This document shows positions 26,091-35,445 of a DNA stretch of 64,000 nucleotides, piece by piece. Positions within the stretch are counted from its first letter, which is position 1. Each line of letters starts with the position of its first letter. This DNA comes from Fontibacterium subtropicum. GTDB lineage: Bacteria; Pseudomonadota; Alphaproteobacteria; Pelagibacterales; Pelagibacteraceae. The translations under genes were made by a program, and so were the position numbers. The DNA lies in assembly GCA_965235415.1 (NCBI GenBank), contig CBDDXD010000002.1, positions 62,001 to 126,000 on the forward strand. Reading direction: 5' to 3'. The notes beneath the pieces are model-generated. The model was given only the letters and a program-made list of their open reading frames with translations. It did not search any database and was not told where the DNA came from.

Positions 26091-28028
26091 ATGAGCGACA
26101 AACTTTTTAAAGTACCTGCAGAATGGGCAAAAAATTCTTACATTAATCAATCTTCGTACGAAGCTAAGTATAAAGATTCTATTAATAACAATGAAAAATT
26201 TTGGGCAGAAGAAGGTAAGCGAATTCATTGGTTTAAACCCTACACAAAAGTTAAAGACGTAACTTACAGCACAAAAAAAGTTTCCATTAAGTGGTTCTAT
26301 GATGGAACTACGAATGTTTCATATAATTGTATTGATAGACACCTTCCAAAAAGAGCAAAACAAACTGCAATTATTTTTGAAGGAGATGATCCAAAAGAAT
26401 CTAAAAATATTACTTATCAAGAATTAAGTGATGAAGTTTGTAAACTTGCAAATGGATTAAAAGAAATTGGAGTTAAAAAAGGTGATCGAGTTACAATTTA
26501 CATGCCGATGGTTCCTGAAGGGGTTTATGCGATGCTTGCATGTACCCGGATTGGAGCAATTCATTCTGTTGTATTTGGAGGTTTTTCCCCTGACTCAATT
26601 GTTAACAGAATTTTAGATTGTAAATCAGAATTTGTCATAACAGCTGATGAGGGACTAAGAGGTCAAAAAGTTATTCCTTTAAAGAAGAATATCGATGAAG
26701 CACTAAAAAAATGTCCTAATGTTAAAAAATGTATTGTCCTTAAAAGAACCGGAGGCAATGTACCTTTCGATACAAAACGTGATGTTTGGTATCATGAACT
26801 TACATCTAAAATGTCAACAACTTGCAAACCTGAAGAAATGAATGCTGAAGATCCTTTATTCATTCTTTACACCTCTGGATCTACAGGAAAACCTAAAGGA
26901 GCTTTACATACAACAGGTGGCTACTTGGTTTATGCTTCAATGACACACCAATATATTTTTGATTATAAAGACGGAGACATTTATTGGTGTACTGCAGATA
27001 TTGGTTGGGTGACGGGTCACAGTTATATTGTCTATGGTCCACTATCAAACGGAGCAACAACTTTAGTATTTGAGGGAGTTCCAAGTTATCCTGATGCAAG
27101 TCGTTTCTGGCAAGTGATTGATAAACACAAGGTAAATATTTTCTATACAGCACCAACCGCACTTAGAGCTTTAATGCGTGAGGGCGATGCGATGGTTAAA
27201 AAAACGAGTAGAAAATCTCTTAAACTTTTAGGCTCCGTTGGCGAGCCTATAAATCCTGAGGCATGGATTTGGTATCATAAAGTTGTAGGCGACTCTCGTT
27301 GCCCAATTGTGGATACATGGTGGCAAACTGAAACGGGTGGAATTTTAATAGCCCCTCAACCAGGTGCTATTGATTTAAAACCAGGATCTGCAACAAAACC
27401 ATTTTATGGAATAAAGCCTGCTGTTGTTGATGAAAAAGGGAATGAACTTAAAGGGGCATGCGAAGGTAGACTTTGTATGTCAGACTCTTGGCCTGGACAG
27501 ATGCGAACTGTTTATGGAGACCATCAAAGATTTATTGATACTTATTTCTCACAGCATGACGGTAAATACTTTACTGGGGATGGTTGTAGAAGAGACGAAG
27601 ATGGATATTATTGGATTACCGGCCGAGTAGATGATGTCATTATTGTATCAGGCCACAATCTTGGAACTGCTGAAATTGAAAGCGCATTCGTTGCCCATCC
27701 AAAAGTTGCTGAGGCTGCAGTTGTTGGTTACCCACACGATATTAAAGGCCAAGGTTTATACTGTTATGTAACTTTAAAAGTAGGCGAAACGGGATCGGAT
27801 GCACTTACTAAAGAATTAAAAGATTTAGTTAGAAAAATTATTGGACCTCTTGCAACTCCTGATCTTATTCATTACACACCAGGTTTACCTAAAACTAGAT
27901 CTGGTAAAATCATGAGAAGGATTCTTCGAAAAGTTGCTGAAAATCAATTTGAAAATCTTGGAGATACATCCACCCTTGCAGATCCAACGGTGGTACAAAG
28001 TTTAATTGATAACAGGTTAAATAAATAG
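26091..28028 (+). CDS. acs: Acetyl-CoA synthetase Acs
   Basis: This 645-residue AMP-forming ligase makes acetyl-CoA from acetate, ATP and CoA. The AMP-binding P-loop YTSGSTGKPKGALHT is at about 261-275; TWWQTETGG, YFTGDGCRRDEDGYYWITGR and the C-terminal KTRSGKIMRRILR with its acetylatable Lys are all present. The length equals that of other bacterial Acs proteins (about 650). A good ribosome site (AGGGGG) precedes the start. The nearby DUF4212/SSS symporter pair probably supplies the acetate. Confidence 0.97.
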   Translation: MSDKLFKVPAEWAKNSYINQSSYEAKYKDSINNNEKFWAEEGKRIHWFKPYTKVKDVTYSTKKVSIKWFYDGTTNVSYNCIDRHLPKRAKQTAIIFEGDDPKESKNITYQELSDEVCKLANGLKEIGVKKGDRVTIYMPMVPEGVYAMLACTRIGAIHSVVFGGFSPDSIVNRILDCKSEFVITADEGLRGQKVIPLKKNIDEALKKCPNVKKCIVLKRTGGNVPFDTKRDVWYHELTSKMSTTCKPEEMNAEDPLFILYTSGSTGKPKGALHTTGGYLVYASMTHQYIFDYKDGDIYWCTADIGWVTGHSYIVYGPLSNGATTLVFEGVPSYPDASRFWQVIDKHKVNIFYTAPTALRALMREGDAMVKKTSRKSLKLLGSVGEPINPEAWIWYHKVVGDSRCPIVDTWWQTETGGILIAPQPGAIDLKPGSATKPFYGIKPAVVDEKGNELKGACEGRLCMSDSWPGQMRTVYGDHQRFIDTYFSQHDGKYFTGDGCRRDEDGYYWITGRVDDVIIVSGHNLGTAEIESAFVAHPKVAEAAVVGYPHDIKGQGLYCYVTLKVGETGSDALTKELKDLVRKIIGPLATPDLIHYTPGLPKTRSGKIMRRILRKVAENQFENLGDTSTLADPTVVQSLIDNRLNK

Positions 28029-28029
28029 T

Positions 28030-28194
28030 CTAAAAGTCGTAAGTTATTCCCTTAGTCTCCCAATCTCCATAACGAGTGGGTTCTAATCCTTTGGGACCAT
28101 TTATTTCTTTTTTTTTAATTATAATTTTATTTTTTTTTCTCTCAGCAGCTTCTTTTAAAGATTGCTCTGCATATTTTTTAAATTTATCTGACAT
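28030..28194 (-). CDS. DUF1674 protein, SdhAF4-like succinate dehydrogenase assembly factor
   Basis: This 54-residue protein is read from the ATG at 28194. The C-terminal half has the DUF1674/SDHAF4 signature: INGPKGLEPTRYGDWETKG ending in YDF. In mitochondria SDHAF4 binds flavinylated SdhA during complex II assembly; a bacterial equivalent role is likely. Its start overlaps the end of the upstream gene by 11 bases, and it converges with acs. The motif makes it a confident call despite its size. Confidence 0.88.
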   Translation of the reverse strand: MSDKFKKYAEQSLKEAAERKKNKIIIKKKEINGPKGLEPTRYGDWETKGITYDF

Positions 28195-28810
28195 TTGTAT
28201 TAAGGGGTTGAAGAAGTTTTACAAAATCAATCATAACATTTTGCCACTGGACATCCATGGAGTTAACTACAATTTCTTTATCTAAATCTTTAAGTTGATC
28301 AGCAATAGGAGCCCAAATAAAAAGTGCCTCGCAACTTTTCTCAAACGGTCTCTGTTTGTAACCCATATGCCAATTAACTCTTTCAACTCTTTCACTAAAT
28401 TCTTTTATAGATTTGTTTTTTAATTCAATCGCAAGACCATAAGGTTCTTGTTCTTCTAAAATTTCTCTAAAAAATGAATTTGCATTTGTAATAATATTTC
28501 TATCTTGTTTGTTGTAGATATAGGAAAAAGTAAATAACAATAAATCTTGAACCGAAACTAAATAAATATTCCACCTTGCAATATTAACTGATTTTTGAAA
28601 TTCTAAATCATCTAAAGATTTATAAAAATTAATTCCCCCCATTCTTGTTCTTAAATATCCATAAAGAGTAAATTGAGATACATAAGCCGATTTTTCGCTT
28701 ACAAAATTTCTAAGATCATTAAAACTTGAAATTTTCTTTTTCCCTAAAAATAACTTTTTTACTGGTTTTATTAAAAAATCTTTTAATACACCTATAACTT
28801 GTTTGACCAT
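28184..28810 (-). CDS. Conserved alphaproteobacterial protein of unknown function
   Basis: This 208-residue, mostly helical protein has no signal peptide or membrane helix. A patterned segment VSEKSAYVSQFTLYGYLRTRMG at about 38-59 and a later WHMGYKQRPFEKSCEALFIWAPIADQLKDLD recall a conserved but uncharacterised alphaproteobacterial family. I cannot assign a function. It is coupled to the SdhAF4-like gene downstream by an 11-base overlap, a hint at a respiratory or membrane-enzyme assembly role, which is inference only. Confidence 0.6.
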   Translation of the reverse strand: MVKQVIGVLKDFLIKPVKKLFLGKKKISSFNDLRNFVSEKSAYVSQFTLYGYLRTRMGGINFYKSLDDLEFQKSVNIARWNIYLVSVQDLLLFTFSYIYNKQDRNIITNANSFFREILEEQEPYGLAIELKNKSIKEFSERVERVNWHMGYKQRPFEKSCEALFIWAPIADQLKDLDKEIVVNSMDVQWQNVMIDFVKLLQPLNTNVR

Positions 28811-28907
28811 AATTTTTGTATCAAATTAGCGAGAAAAATTAGGTTTTACAGGAAAATTTCATCTTTACTAATAAATACAACTCAACTAGTGTTAAATCAA
28901 ATAAACA

Positions 28908-28914
28908 AAGGGGG
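28908..28914 (+). promoter_or_regulatory. Strong Shine-Dalgarno site before the DUF4212 gene
   Basis: AAGGGGG lies five bases before the ATG at 28920. Most genes in this window have weak or no visible ribosome sites, so this one stands out. A second purine-rich site (AGGGAGGA) lies before the symporter start at 29192. Both fit high expression of the symporter pair. Confidence 0.6.
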
Positions 28915-28919
28915 AAACA

Positions 28920-29189
28920 ATGGCTACACCAAAACAGGAAGCTCATTGGCAGGCAACTAAGCGCCTGATGATCATAACATTATTGATCTGGTTCTTCTTC
29001 TCAACAGTAGTCTTCATGTTTGCTGCTGATTTAAACAGCACAAGCTTCTTAGGTTATAAACTTGGATATTATATGACAGCGCAAGGTTCGATGCTGGCGT
29101 TTATCATATTAATTTTCTGGTCAAATAGCCGACAAGAAAAAATTGACAGAGAATTTGGTTTCTCTGATGAAGATAGGGAGGAAGATTAA
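28920..29189 (+). CDS. DUF4212 small subunit of a sodium/solute symporter
   Basis: This 89-residue protein has two membrane helices (about 17-37 and 50-72), a QATKRLMIITLLIWFFFS first segment and an acidic tail. DUF4212 proteins are encoded directly before VC_2705-type sodium:solute symporters, exactly as here (two bases apart). They are thought to be a small subunit or stabiliser. Codons end in C or G more often than in most neighbours. The family and pairing are clear; the mechanism is not known. Confidence 0.92.
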   Translation: MATPKQEAHWQATKRLMIITLLIWFFFSTVVFMFAADLNSTSFLGYKLGYYMTAQGSMLAFIILIFWSNSRQEKIDREFGFSDEDREED

Positions 29190-29191
29190 CA

Positions 29192-31102
29192 ATGGCTAAA
29201 ACTTCAAAACAATTTATCCAAGATTTACCTAAAATCTACGGTACGTATACCGGAGGTTTCTTGCTGTTCATCATCGTGATGGGCATCGCTGAGAAAATGG
29301 GTGTATCTGGAAGAAACATCGGACTAATGTTCGTGGGTTTCACAATCTTTATCTATGCATTGATTGGTTGGATCTCAAGAACAACGGATGTTGATGAATA
29401 CTACTTAGCAGGAAAAAAAGTTCCAACAGTATTCAACGGAATGGCAACGGCAGCTGACTGGATGTCAGGTGCTTCTTTCGTTGCAATGGCAGGCGGTATC
29501 TACTTTGGTGGATATACCTACATGGCATTCCTAATCGGTTGGACTGGTGGATACGTGTTAGTGTCAACTCTTCTTGCTCCATATCTTAGAAAATTTGGAT
29601 GTTACACAGTTCCAGATTTTATCGGAGCTAGATACGGTGGAAACTTTGCACGATTCTGCGCGGTATTAATTCTATTAATTGCATCATTTACTTATGTGAC
29701 TGCACAAATCACAGCAACTGGAAGCATTGCACAGAAAGCTTTAAGTACACCAGCTTTCCCAGTGTCATTTGAATTTGGTTGTTGGACAGGTTTAATTACA
29801 ATTCTACTTTGCTCTATGCTTGGTGGAATGAGATCTGTTACATGGTCGCAAGTTGCACAGTATATCGTGTTAATTATAGCTTACCTAATTCCTATCTTCT
29901 GGATATCTTGGAAATACAATTACGGAATATTTCCACATATAATGTTAGGAGATGAGGTAACAAGACTTGCCGCACTTGAACAACAATATGGACTAACGAA
30001 GCACACTAAGGATGTCTTAGATGCTGCCAAAATACCAAGTGATGCACTAGGAAATGCTACATCGCTTAAATACATTGTAAGCGGTCACTCAACAGTTCCT
30101 GCGGGTCATGAAGTTGCTTGGAGATATATTTCTCTTGCGCTTTGTATGATGATTGGTACAGCGTCTTTACCTCACATTTTAATGAGGTACTTCACAACTC
30201 CAACCGTAACTTCAGCTAGAAGATCTGTTGGTTGGTCACTATTCTTCATTGGATTGCTATATTTATCAGCGCCAATGCTTGCAACAGTGTCTAAAATCAG
30301 CTTGATGGATCCAAACGTACCTACAGCAATTATTGGTAAAAAAATTGCTGACGTAACTCAAATTGAGTGGGTGAAAAACTGGTTAGCAGTTGGACAAGTA
30401 AAGATTGTTGACTTTAACAATGATGGCATTCTGCAATTAAGCGAATGGTTCATGAACGAAGACGTGGTTGTTCTTGCAACTCCTGAAATAGCAGGTCTTC
30501 CATACGTGATCTCTGGCCTTGTTGCTGCTGGTGGATTAGCAGCTGCGATGTCAACTGCGGATGGTCTAATTCTTGCTATGGCTAATGCAATCTCTCACGA
30601 TATCTACTACAAAATGATTGATCCAAAAGCTTCGGTGAAGCAAAGATTAATCGTTGCTCGTGTTCTTTTAGTTGTCCTTGGGTCTGGAGCTGCCATCATG
30701 GCATCATTCAAACTTACAGGTATCTTAGGAGCCGTTGCGTGGGCGTTTGACTTTGCAATGTCTGGATTGTTCTTCCCACTCGTACTTGGTGTATGGTGGA
30801 AGAGAGCAACTCGTTCGGGTGCAATTGCAGGAATGTTGTGCGGTCTTATCGCTGGAACTGCCTACCTAGTTTGGGTTGGTGTTCCAAATAAAGACATCAC
30901 ATTCTTCATGGGTGCTACACCTTGGAAGGACATTCACTGGATATTTGTAGACAACTTACGATTTGGTATTCCTGGAGCTTTAGTTAGCTTGATTACCATG
31001 GTTACTGTAAGTTTGGTTACAAAACCTGAATCAAAAGCTGTTATGGACATGGTTGATGAAGTGAGAATCGCTTCAGGCAAAACTGTCATTAGAAACGCTT
31101 AA
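29192..31102 (+). CDS. Sodium:solute symporter, VC_2705 family (probable acetate/short-chain acid uptake)
   Basis: This 636-residue polytopic protein (about 13 helices) has SSS-family features: DEYYLAGKKVP at about 68-78, AADWMSGASFVAMAGGIYFGG, the GGLAAAMSTADGLILAMANAISHD segment and VLGVWWKRATRSGA. An insertion at about 250-300 and another at 380-430 (with DFNNDGILQLSEWF, resembling an EF-hand-like loop) lie between helices. Relatives include the acetate permease ActP; acs 1.2 kb upstream and the DUF4212 partner support acetate or a similar acid. Codon choice (many TTC, ATC) suggests high expression or recent transfer. Confidence 0.9.
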   Translation: MAKTSKQFIQDLPKIYGTYTGGFLLFIIVMGIAEKMGVSGRNIGLMFVGFTIFIYALIGWISRTTDVDEYYLAGKKVPTVFNGMATAADWMSGASFVAMAGGIYFGGYTYMAFLIGWTGGYVLVSTLLAPYLRKFGCYTVPDFIGARYGGNFARFCAVLILLIASFTYVTAQITATGSIAQKALSTPAFPVSFEFGCWTGLITILLCSMLGGMRSVTWSQVAQYIVLIIAYLIPIFWISWKYNYGIFPHIMLGDEVTRLAALEQQYGLTKHTKDVLDAAKIPSDALGNATSLKYIVSGHSTVPAGHEVAWRYISLALCMMIGTASLPHILMRYFTTPTVTSARRSVGWSLFFIGLLYLSAPMLATVSKISLMDPNVPTAIIGKKIADVTQIEWVKNWLAVGQVKIVDFNNDGILQLSEWFMNEDVVVLATPEIAGLPYVISGLVAAGGLAAAMSTADGLILAMANAISHDIYYKMIDPKASVKQRLIVARVLLVVLGSGAAIMASFKLTGILGAVAWAFDFAMSGLFFPLVLGVWWKRATRSGAIAGMLCGLIAGTAYLVWVGVPNKDITFFMGATPWKDIHWIFVDNLRFGIPGALVSLITMVTVSLVTKPESKAVMDMVDEVRIASGKTVIRNA

Positions 31103-31113
31103 AAAACTTTTTC

Positions 31114-31140
31114 TCAAGGGGCGATTTACTCGCCCCTTGA
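31114..31140 (+). terminator. Terminator after the symporter gene
   Basis: There is a perfect 11 bp stem (31114-31124 with 31130-31140, core AGGGGCGA) around a 5-base loop, 12 bases after the symporter stop. A short T-containing stretch (ATCTTTCT) follows. It closes the DUF4212-symporter transcript. Confidence 0.85.
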
Positions 31141-31162
31141 ATCTTTCTAAAAATCAAATTTT

Positions 31163-31504
31163 ATGAATTTTCCAATTTGGGTAATTATCCTAGATTATAT
31201 TATGGGAATGATTATGTGGACCCTGATTGGAAGAACAGCGATGAATATCTTTCAAAGGGAAGATTCTAATTTCTTTTTTATGAAAATGTTCGTTAAATTT
31301 ACAAATCCAATTATTAAACCTTTTAACATCATAACTCCAAGTTTTATCATACCCCCTTTAATTCCTCTCTATGTCGCCTGGTTTTTTTATATGTTTAGAT
31401 TTTATTTTATGCCTTGGGCTCTAGGCTATTCAGTGATGGGGATGCTTTCTTTTCCATTGGAAAGTGAATTTACTCAAGTCTTCTTAAGTTTGTTTAAAAA
31501 ATAA
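31163..31504 (+). CDS. YggT-like membrane protein
   Basis: This 113-residue protein has two or three hydrophobic segments. MFVKFTNPIIKPFNIITPSFIIPPLIPLYVAWFFYMFRFY resembles the YggT pattern of NP...P.R...P followed by a helix. Related proteins sit near rpe in other alphaproteobacteria. The function is unknown, possibly in envelope stress or turgor. It precedes rpe by 47 bases and may be in the same transcript. Confidence 0.6.
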   Translation: MNFPIWVIILDYIMGMIMWTLIGRTAMNIFQREDSNFFFMKMFVKFTNPIIKPFNIITPSFIIPPLIPLYVAWFFYMFRFYFMPWALGYSVMGMLSFPLESEFTQVFLSLFKK

Positions 31505-31551
31505 TTACAAAAAAACGTTTTAAATTTCTTAAATTCATTTAATTGTGTGCT

Positions 31552-32208
31552 GTGGCACAAAATATAAAAATATCACCCTCTATCTTATCGGCAGATTTTA
31601 GTATTCTAGGCGATGAAATTAAAAATTTAGAAAAAGCAGGTGCAGATTTAATTCACGTTGATGTTATGGATGGCCACTTTGTTCAAAATATCACCATGGG
31701 TCCTCCCATTATTAAAATGGTCAGAAAATGCACAAAACTTCCATTTGATGTACATTTAATGATCTCTCCTGTTGAAAAATATATTAAAGCATTTGCTGAT
31801 GCAGGTTCAGATATTATTACCATTCACCCTGAGGCAACGGATAATTTAAAAAGAGCTGTTAGCACCATTAAATCCTTAGGAAAAAAAGCAGGCGTTTCTT
31901 TAAATCCTAAGACACCCATTAGTGCTTTAATGGACGTTATTAATGAAATAGATCTTATTTTAATTATGAGTGTGAACCCTGGTTTTGCAGGTCAAAGTTT
32001 TATGAGTGAAGTTTTACCTAAAGTTTCTGAACTTAGAAAAATGATTAATGATAAAAAACTTAAAATTGATATTGAAATTGATGGAGGAATTAACTTTGAA
32101 ACAGCTCCGCTTGCAGTGAAAGCAGGTGCTAATATCTTGGTGTCTGGAACTACTATTTTTTCTGGTTCTTTAAAAGATAATATCCAAAAATTAAGAAATT
32201 GCGCTTAA
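31552..32208 (+). CDS. rpe: Ribulose-phosphate 3-epimerase Rpe
   Basis: This TIM-barrel enzyme of about 218 residues interconverts ribulose 5-phosphate and xylulose 5-phosphate. Motifs are KISPSILSADFSILG, the metal-binding HVDVMDGHFVQNITMGP, DVHLMI, MSVNPGFAGQSF and EIDGGIN. No ATG is in place; I take the GTG at 31552, giving MAQNIKISPS, while a TTG at 31543 would add three residues. The next gene starts directly after its stop. Confidence 0.95.
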   Translation: MAQNIKISPSILSADFSILGDEIKNLEKAGADLIHVDVMDGHFVQNITMGPPIIKMVRKCTKLPFDVHLMISPVEKYIKAFADAGSDIITIHPEATDNLKRAVSTIKSLGKKAGVSLNPKTPISALMDVINEIDLILIMSVNPGFAGQSFMSEVLPKVSELRKMINDKKLKIDIEIDGGINFETAPLAVKAGANILVSGTTIFSGSLKDNIQKLRNCA

Positions 32209-33861
32209 GTGTCCAATCTCAATACATTTAATCTTTATCTTTTATCTTTAAAAAAAAGCTTTCAGGATCGATTAAGAGAGAAAAAATTTAAAAGTTCTAA
32301 TTACAATGTTTCATTAGGAGGTATTCAACCTCACCGTATTTATGAATCTTCTAATATATTTTTAATTCAAGATCTTATTAATCATGATCCTATTATTCTT
32401 AACAGTGTTAGAAAATTTACAACTAATCTTTGGAAAATTACCAATTTAGAGGAAGATAAAACTAAAAAACTTCATAATTTTTGCTGGTTGCCAGCGCTTA
32501 ATATTAAAACTGAAAAAGAATTAGGCTGCTTAATCGTTGATCAATGGATCAATAATTTCTCAAATTATAATGAAAAATATTGGACCCTCGATGTTGTGAC
32601 GATGCGTTTAATATATTGGATTTCAAGTTATGAGATTATTTTTAAAAATAGTGATCTTATTTTTAGAAGCAAAGTTATTAATAATATTGTCAAACAAACA
32701 AAACATTTATTTAAAAATATCAGCTTAGTTCAAAATGGCGTTGATAAAATAAAAACCCTTGCAGCTTTAATTTTAGTTGGAAATTCCTTTGAACAATATG
32801 AAGAATACACTCAATATGGACTTAAAAATTTAGAAGATGAACTTGGAAACTTTATAAATAAAGATGGATTTGTAAAAAGTAAAAATCCTGAAGATTTATT
32901 TTGGACTTTATATTTTTTAGTTCTTATTAAGGAGTGGTTAACATTATCTAGAAAACAAACTCCTGCATTTATTAATATTTACATCAATTCCCTTGGGATT
33001 TGTTTTAAATTCTTAAGATTTTCAAATGGAGATCTTCCTCTATTTAACGGTGCCAATCATATTAATACTGAAAAATTTTATGAATTTTTAGAATCTCGAG
33101 GCTATGAGTTTGAAAATATGGAAAATATTTTCTGTGGTTATGCAAAAATTAAATCAAAAAAGATTGAATTATTTATGGATGCCAACAACCCCTCTTCCAT
33201 ATTGCATTCAAGAAATTATCAAGCAGGCCCATTATCGTTTGAACTTGCATCCAATGGAGTAAAATTTATCTGTAATTCTGGATCAGGTAAAAACCTTGGG
33301 GAAGAATTATCCTATTTAAGCTCATCAACCGCAGCTCATTCAACGGTTACAATTAACGATACCTCCTCTTGTATATTTCAAAAAAATGCTCTGATTAGAA
33401 AATATTTTGGAAACTCTCTTATTGAAAAACATAATATTATTAAAAAAGAATTTAAAAATGATAAAGAATTTATTCAATGCATTGTTGCCCATGATGGTTA
33501 TGAAAAAAGATTTAAAATATTACATGAACGACAAATCACTCTTTTTAAAATTAAAAATCATATTGAGGGAATTGATAGTTTAAAATGTAAAAATCTAGAG
33601 AATAAAAATTTAACCTTTAGTGTAAGATTTCATATTCATCCTGATATTCGCATCACAAAAACCATGGGAAATGATATTTTGCTCAGTTCTAATAAAGGCG
33701 AGGGCTGGATATTTAGAAGTCCTCAAATACCAACTAAAATTGAGAAAAATCTTTATTTTGGCAATCCAGACAACATTAAAGAATCCTCATTTATTCTGCT
33801 CGAAGGTATCATAGATAACGAGAACACTAATATTATTTGGCATCTAGAAAAAGCCAAATAA
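32209..33861 (+). CDS. Heparinase II/III family protein
   Basis: This 550-residue protein has an alpha-helical toroid-like N-terminal half and a beta-rich C-terminal half containing the family pattern SFELASNGVKFICNSGSG and SSSTAAHSTVTINDTSSC. It probably breaks down a uronic-acid polysaccharide or acts on cell-surface glycans. No signal peptide is seen. It starts with GTG directly after rpe, and purH follows 24 bases on; a heparinase-like gene beside purH is a familiar alphaproteobacterial arrangement. The substrate is unknown. Confidence 0.85.
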   Translation: MSNLNTFNLYLLSLKKSFQDRLREKKFKSSNYNVSLGGIQPHRIYESSNIFLIQDLINHDPIILNSVRKFTTNLWKITNLEEDKTKKLHNFCWLPALNIKTEKELGCLIVDQWINNFSNYNEKYWTLDVVTMRLIYWISSYEIIFKNSDLIFRSKVINNIVKQTKHLFKNISLVQNGVDKIKTLAALILVGNSFEQYEEYTQYGLKNLEDELGNFINKDGFVKSKNPEDLFWTLYFLVLIKEWLTLSRKQTPAFINIYINSLGICFKFLRFSNGDLPLFNGANHINTEKFYEFLESRGYEFENMENIFCGYAKIKSKKIELFMDANNPSSILHSRNYQAGPLSFELASNGVKFICNSGSGKNLGEELSYLSSSTAAHSTVTINDTSSCIFQKNALIRKYFGNSLIEKHNIIKKEFKNDKEFIQCIVAHDGYEKRFKILHERQITLFKIKNHIEGIDSLKCKNLENKNLTFSVRFHIHPDIRITKTMGNDILLSSNKGEGWIFRSPQIPTKIEKNLYFGNPDNIKESSFILLEGIIDNENTNIIWHLEKAK

Positions 33862-33885
33862 AAATCGTATACCCAATACTCCTTC

Positions 33886-35445
33886 ATGCAACTGATTAAA
33901 ATTAAAAAAGCCTTAATCTCTGTTTCCGATAAAACAAATCTAAAAGAAGTTCTCGAGTGTTTAAAGGCAAACAATGTTGAAATTATTAGCACCGGCGGTA
34001 GCTATAAATTTATAAAAGATCTTGGCTTTAAATGTACTGAAATTTCAGAATATACAAAATTTCCTGAAATATTAGATGGCAGACTTAAAACATTGCATCC
34101 AAAAATTCATGGGGGTTTACTTGCTAAAGCTGATGATAAAGACCACCAAGATCAAATTAAAAAAGAAGATATAGATTTTATAAATTTATTAATTGTTAAT
34201 CTTTATCCATTTGAGAAGAAGCTTTTAGAAAAAGCAGACTTTGACACAATGATTGAAAATATCGACATAGGAGGTCCTGCCATGGTGAGATCATCTGCGA
34301 AAAATTTCAAATTTACAACTGTAATATCAAGCACCGATCAATACTCTGATTTAATAAATGAATTAAATAATAACAAAGGATCAACCTCTTTTGAGTTTAG
34401 AAAAAAACTTGCAACCGATGCCTTTCTTGAAACTGCTTATTATGACTCCGTAATATCCAACTGGATGAATGATTTAAGAGATAATAAATTTCCAAAAAAA
34501 ATTACAATTGCAGGTCAGCTTAAAGATAAATTAAGGTATGGAGAAAACCCACATCAACAAGCTTCCGTTTATAAAATTAATTACAAAAATGATTTCTTAT
34601 CAAAAATAAAACAAATCCAAGGCAAAGAACTAAGTTACAATAATTATTTAGATATGTATTCAGCGGTGTCCATAACTAAGGAATTGGGTGAAAAAGACAG
34701 TTCTTGCGTTATCGTTAAACACAATAATCCTTGTGGGTGTGCTATCGCAGAAAATGCCCTTAAATCCTACGAATTAGCCCTTTCTAGCGACCCTATCAGT
34801 GCTTTTGGGGGTATCGTCAGCTTTAATGGAGAAATCGATGAAAAGCTTGCAAATGAGATCACAAAGACATTCTATGAGGTGATTATTGCAAGAGGCTTTA
34901 ATAAAAAAAGCTTAGAAATTTTTGAAAAGAAAAAAAACTTAAGATTAATTTCTTTAGAAAATTTTAAAGAACAAGATAAATTTTCATACATATTTTTAGG
35001 TGATAATTTTTTAATTCAAGACAAAGATCAAATTGAAATTAATAAAAAAGAATTAAAATTTGTAACTAAAAACAAACCAACTGACAAAGAATTGGACGAT
35101 TTAATATTTGCATTCAAAGTTTGTAAATTTGTAAAATCCAATGCGATTGTTATAGCAAAAAATAATAAAACGCTTGGTATCGGCGCAGGACAAACCAACA
35201 GATTAGCTTCTAGCAAAATTGCTTGTCAAAATGCTGCAGAATTTTTCAAAGATGAGATTAAAGGAAGTGTTGCAGCATCCGATGCCTTTTTTCCATTTGC
35301 TGATGGATTAAATGAGCTAATTAAAATTGGAGTAAAATCTATTATCCAACCAGGTGGATCAATTAAAGATGAAGAAGTAATTGCTGCAGCGGAGAAGGCT
35401 GGAATATCAATGGTGTTTACTGGAATTAGAAACTTTAGACACTAA
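33886..35445 (+). CDS. purH: Bifunctional AICAR transformylase/IMP cyclohydrolase PurH
   Basis: This 519-residue enzyme does the last two steps of IMP synthesis. The N-terminal MGS-like cyclohydrolase domain has ALISVSDKTNLKEVLE, ISTGGS and GRLKTLHPKIHGG. The transformylase domain has LRYGENPHQQAS, VIVKHNNPCGCAIAEN with catalytic Lys-His, and AASDAFFPFADG. The length is normal. The 3' end overlaps the pterin dehydratase gene on the other strand by 11 bases. Confidence 0.96.
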   Translation: MQLIKIKKALISVSDKTNLKEVLECLKANNVEIISTGGSYKFIKDLGFKCTEISEYTKFPEILDGRLKTLHPKIHGGLLAKADDKDHQDQIKKEDIDFINLLIVNLYPFEKKLLEKADFDTMIENIDIGGPAMVRSSAKNFKFTTVISSTDQYSDLINELNNNKGSTSFEFRKKLATDAFLETAYYDSVISNWMNDLRDNKFPKKITIAGQLKDKLRYGENPHQQASVYKINYKNDFLSKIKQIQGKELSYNNYLDMYSAVSITKELGEKDSSCVIVKHNNPCGCAIAENALKSYELALSSDPISAFGGIVSFNGEIDEKLANEITKTFYEVIIARGFNKKSLEIFEKKKNLRLISLENFKEQDKFSYIFLGDNFLIQDKDQIEINKKELKFVTKNKPTDKELDDLIFAFKVCKFVKSNAIVIAKNNKTLGIGAGQTNRLASSKIACQNAAEFFKDEIKGSVAASDAFFPFADGLNELIKIGVKSIIQPGGSIKDEEVIAAAEKAGISMVFTGIRNFRH

